Assembly (NCBI RefSeq): GCF_003719335.1
Contig: NZ_RIAS01000005.1
Span: 124,001 to 188,000 of the forward strand
DNA: 64,000 nt
Direction: 5' to 3'
DNA from: Paenibacillus amylolyticus
GTDB lineage: Bacteria; Bacillota; Bacilli; Paenibacillales; Paenibacillaceae
Under the pieces are notes generated by a model, which worked only from the letters and a program-made list of their open reading frames with translations, made no database searches and was not told where the DNA came from. Shown here one piece after another: positions 61,410-64,000 of the stretch. Positions within the stretch are counted from its first letter, which is position 1. Every line of letters starts with the position of its first letter. The translations under genes were made by a program, and so were the position numbers.

Positions 61410-62303
61410 GTGATACAAACTAAAGGTGAACGCGCTTTTCATGTGTTTTCCATCGTCGCTATGGTTATATTTACGTTACTGGCATTTCTGCCATTTATGC
61501 TGATCATTATGGCATCCTTTACGGAGGAGTCTTCGTTAATTCGTAACGGTTACAGTTTCTTTCCTGAAAAAATGAGCATGGATGCTTATGTATACATGTG
61601 GTCTTCTGCTTCTACTTTTGTGCGGGCGTATGGTGTATCTTTTCTTGTTACTGCATTGGGAACGGCACTTGGATTGTTAATTACAAGCATGCTGGCTTAC
61701 CCGATGTCTCGACAGGATTTCAAATATCGCAATATGCTGGCGTTCATCGTGTTTTTCACGATGTTGTTCAGCGGGGGAATTGTACCTTCCTACATTCTGT
61801 GGACGAAGTACTTTCAGATCAAGGATACACTGGCCGCCCTTATTATCCCGAATCTATTAACGAATGGATTTTATGTACTGCTTATTCGAAATTTTTATAA
61901 AAATAATGTACCTGTTGAACTGATCGAATCAGCTCAGATTGATGGAGCTTCAGAGCTCCGTATTTTCTACCGCATGATGCTGCCTCTGTCCGTACCCGTA
62001 CTGGCAACAGTCGGACTGTTTATGGGACTGGCGTATTGGAATGACTGGATTAACGCCCTTTATTTTATTACGAAGCCCCAGTACTATGGTATACAAAACA
62101 TGTTGATTCGTCTGATGAATAACATTCAGTTTCTCAAGTCAGGTCAGGCCAGCAGTATGCTTGGGGCCAATGCTGCTGAGTTGCCAAGTACGGCAGTCCG
62201 CATGGCGATGGCGATTATCGGCATATTACCTATTCTGGTCGTATTTCCTTTCCTTCAGAAGTACCTAACCAAAGGTATCATTGTGGGTGCAGTTAAAGGT
62301 TAA
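61410..62303 (+). CDS. ABC permease, YtcP type
   Basis: This 297-residue permease has the EAA loop ELIESAQIDGASELRIFYRMMLPLSVP and ends YLTKGIIVGAVKG. The start is GTG 61410 after GGGGGAG. It lies 12 bp after the LplB-type gene. No ATPase gene is present, which again points to a shared MsmX-type ATPase. Confidence 0.9.
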   Translation: MIQTKGERAFHVFSIVAMVIFTLLAFLPFMLIIMASFTEESSLIRNGYSFFPEKMSMDAYVYMWSSASTFVRAYGVSFLVTALGTALGLLITSMLAYPMSRQDFKYRNMLAFIVFFTMLFSGGIVPSYILWTKYFQIKDTLAALIIPNLLTNGFYVLLIRNFYKNNVPVELIESAQIDGASELRIFYRMMLPLSVPVLATVGLFMGLAYWNDWINALYFITKPQYYGIQNMLIRLMNNIQFLKSGQASSMLGANAAELPSTAVRMAMAIIGILPILVVFPFLQKYLTKGIIVGAVKG

Positions 62304-62334
62304 TAACCACTTAAAAAAACTAGGGGGAATCCAC

Positions 62335-63141
62335 GTGAATGTACAGCAAGTGATGGGGACGGTTATGCAGGATTCCTGTGGAGATCAGCGTCTATCACCA
62401 ACGGGCGATGTTCTTGTCACAGGAGAAGGAGACACTGTAGTGACAGGCATTGTGACGACGTATATGGCAACGGTTGAGGTTATTCGGCAGGCTCATGCAA
62501 TCGGAGCTAATCTGATTATTACACATGAGCCCACCTTTTATACCGGGGCAGATCAGCTCGACTGGATACAGCAAGATCCGGTATATGAAGCCAAACGCAA
62601 GCTTATTGAGGATTACGGTATGGCGATCTGGAGATATCATGATTATATGCACATGGCGAAGCCAGATCGAATCTACACCGGTCTGATTCGAGAACTAGGC
62701 TGGGAGTCAAGGCAGGTTGATTATGCTTTTCCGTGGATTTATGAGGTTGAACCCGTGCGGCTTGTTGATTTGGCGGAGGAGTTAAAGCTAAAGCTAAAGA
62801 TGGATGTGCTACAGGTAGTGGGTAGCACAGATATGACATGTTCCCGCATTGGAATTCTTGTTGGAGGTGGAAGCCTCGGATTAGGCAAGGAATCGATGCC
62901 GATGGAACTGATGAAAGAGCAGAAACTTGACGTCATGATCTGCGGCGAGATTACGGAGTGGACGTTGTGTGCGTATGTCAATGATGCATCGATGCTTGGA
63001 TTAAACAAGGCTATGTTAGTCATCGGTCATGAGCGAAGCGAAGAATGGGGAATGAAACATATGGCGGAATGGTTACAGCCGCTTGTAGGGGATATTCCGG
63101 TTCATTTTATCGATGCAAAAGAGCCGTTCCTCTATTTTTAA
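62335..63141 (+). CDS. NIF3-like dinuclear metal-centre protein
   Basis: This 268-residue protein resembles the NIF3/GTP cyclohydrolase I type 2-like family. Metal-binding segments are GANLIITHEPTFYTG (His and Glu), AIWRYHDYMH, DVMICGEITEW and VIGHERSEEWGM (His and Glu). The usual HHP motif is replaced by THEP, as in a subgroup linked to transporters. NIF3 proteins have no firmly established reaction. GTG 62335 follows TAGGGGGAAT, 31 bp after the permease gene, so it is likely made with the importer and could act on the imported compound. Confidence 0.8.
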   Translation: MNVQQVMGTVMQDSCGDQRLSPTGDVLVTGEGDTVVTGIVTTYMATVEVIRQAHAIGANLIITHEPTFYTGADQLDWIQQDPVYEAKRKLIEDYGMAIWRYHDYMHMAKPDRIYTGLIRELGWESRQVDYAFPWIYEVEPVRLVDLAEELKLKLKMDVLQVVGSTDMTCSRIGILVGGGSLGLGKESMPMELMKEQKLDVMICGEITEWTLCAYVNDASMLGLNKAMLVIGHERSEEWGMKHMAEWLQPLVGDIPVHFIDAKEPFLYF

Positions 63142-63198
63142 CTCAATCAAAAATCATTTAGTGATTCCTTGCAGAAAATTTGTGCATAAGTCCACATG

Positions 63199-63230
63199 AT
63201 AAGCTTGCTCTGATGCAGGCTTTTTTTATG
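63199..63230 (+). terminator. Terminator of the second importer operon
   Basis: AAGCTTGC and GCAGGCTT form a stem with a TCTGAT loop, followed by TTTTTT. Confidence 0.75.
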
Positions 63231-63328
63231 TTCAGAAAGTCCTAGAATGAATTGGGAAAGAGAGCTTACATAGAACTGTGGCTGAAATCAAACAATGAGA
63301 ACACCACGTTTAAAGGAGGCTGCAGAGC

Positions 63329-64000
63329 ATGATACGTAATCAAGAGAAACATGGCTACTCGGTTAAATTGAAGTTTTCATTTTGGATTTTCCTGTGTGTC
63401 ATAATAAGTGTCATTGGATCAGGAGGAACTGGAGTTTCTGCCATGCCTGCGACGTTACCGGAGCCGGCTTTATCATCATCTTCTCAGCCGAATCGAATGG
63501 CTATCATTATTGATGATGTGGGCAACGATATGAGGGGCACGGCAGAGATTCTCGATATGCCTGTGAAGCTGACGGTGGCTGTGATGCCCTTTTTACAAAC
63601 GACAAAGAAAGATGCGATCGCTGCTCACGAAAACGGGATGGATGTGATTGTTCACATGCCGATGGAACCCAAGAAGGGCAAGCCCGAGTGGCTTGGACCA
63701 GGGGCCATTACATCCAATCTGACGGATGAGCAGGTTCGCGAACGGGTTGAAAAGGCCATTGATAATGTGCCTTATGCCATCGGCATGAACAATCATATGG
63801 GTTCTAAAATTACTTCGGATAAACGCATTATGTCCATTATACTGGATGTATGCCTGGAACGTGGTCTCTTCTTTGTGGACAGCCGTACGAATTTTCGTTC
63901 TGTGGTTGGTGATCTCGCGATAGCCAAAAACATGCCGCCTGTGGGCAATGACATTTTTTTGGATGACCATAATTCAAAGGCGCACATCCGCAAGCAGCTT
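63329..64000 (+). CDS. Divergent polysaccharide deacetylase family protein (3' end missing)
   Basis: The frame from ATG 63329 (after AAAGGAGG) runs to the window edge, 224 codons. A hydrophobic segment (about 14-38) serves as signal peptide or anchor. The domain starts at MAIIIDDVGNDMRGTAEIL (Asp-Asp metal site) and continues with VHMPMEPKK, GMNNHMGS and FFVDSRTN, the signature of the YibQ/DUF610 divergent deacetylases. They are thought to act on cell-wall or surface polysaccharides, but the activity is unproven. The C-terminus lies outside the window. Confidence 0.85.
   Translation, partial: MIRNQEKHGYSVKLKFSFWIFLCVIISVIGSGGTGVSAMPATLPEPALSSSSQPNRMAIIIDDVGNDMRGTAEILDMPVKLTVAVMPFLQTTKKDAIAAHENGMDVIVHMPMEPKKGKPEWLGPGAITSNLTDEQVRERVEKAIDNVPYAIGMNNHMGSKITSDKRIMSIILDVCLERGLFFVDSRTNFRSVVGDLAIAKNMPPVGNDIFLDDHNSKAHIRKQL

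Overview
The window looks like a chromosomal segment of a Gram-positive, spore-former-type Firmicute, most likely Paenibacillus. The evidence is the gene content (YtpB-type terpene synthase, YugP protease, PolY/DinB, RelQ, YesM/YesN regulators, LplB/YtcP-type permeases, GH30 glucuronoxylanase, PL10 pectate lyase), strong AGGAGG ribosome binding sites, frequent TTG and GTG starts, CcpA and GlnR/TnrA style sites, and a Gram-positive 6S RNA. The genus is an inference; no 16S gene is present.

Region 1 (1-14.7 kb) is mostly housekeeping. It holds a partial MatE-like membrane protein, ytpB, pfkA, a MATE efflux pump, a secreted DUF4015 glycoside hydrolase-like protein, a YitT protein, the RNA helicase cshA with an RGG-like tail, a DUF624 membrane protein, 6S RNA with its own promoter and terminator, tpx, a rhomboid protease, a GltC-like LysR regulator and the YugP protease with a MerR regulator.

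Region 2 (15-34 kb) starts with amtB. Its leader carries a perfect 17-bp GlnR/TnrA box, and amtB is followed by a GlnD-like DUF294 nucleotidyltransferase and a DnaQ-type exonuclease instead of glnK. Next come a convergent JAMM peptidase, a TlpA-like thioredoxin whose stop codon lies at the edge of a 155-bp MITE-like element, cimA, dinB, ferredoxin, an L,D-transpeptidase, an unlisted 45-residue membrane protein, pyrD, relQ and a DUF309 gene. The region ends with a membrane thioredoxin, an rRNA methyltransferase carrying a long perfect palindrome in its ORF, a pseudouridine synthase, a HAD phosphatase and an acidic repeat protein of unknown function.

Region 3 (34-42 kb) is more accessory. It has a GNAT enzyme, a GT4 glycosyltransferase and a chloramphenicol acetyltransferase with a complete translation-attenuation leader (9-codon peptide plus SD-sequestering hairpin). 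It also has YkvI, xpt, small unknown genes, an NlpC/P60 hydrolase and a broken chimera of an ECF sigma factor with an unrelated protein.

Region 4 (42-64 kb) is a plant-carbohydrate region: PL10 pectate lyase, tRNA-Leu(CAG), GH30 xylanase, and then a sugar regulon. The regulon has an ABC importer, a LacI regulator, an HSL-type esterase, a PfkB sugar kinase, sucrose phosphorylase and an EstA-type esterase. Two near-identical palindromic operators mark its two transcription units, and a cre site adds carbon control. The combination suggests uptake and breakdown of sucrose, possibly esterified sucrose. A YesM/YesN two-component system follows, with a second ABC importer and a NIF3-like gene, and the window ends inside a divergent polysaccharide deacetylase gene.
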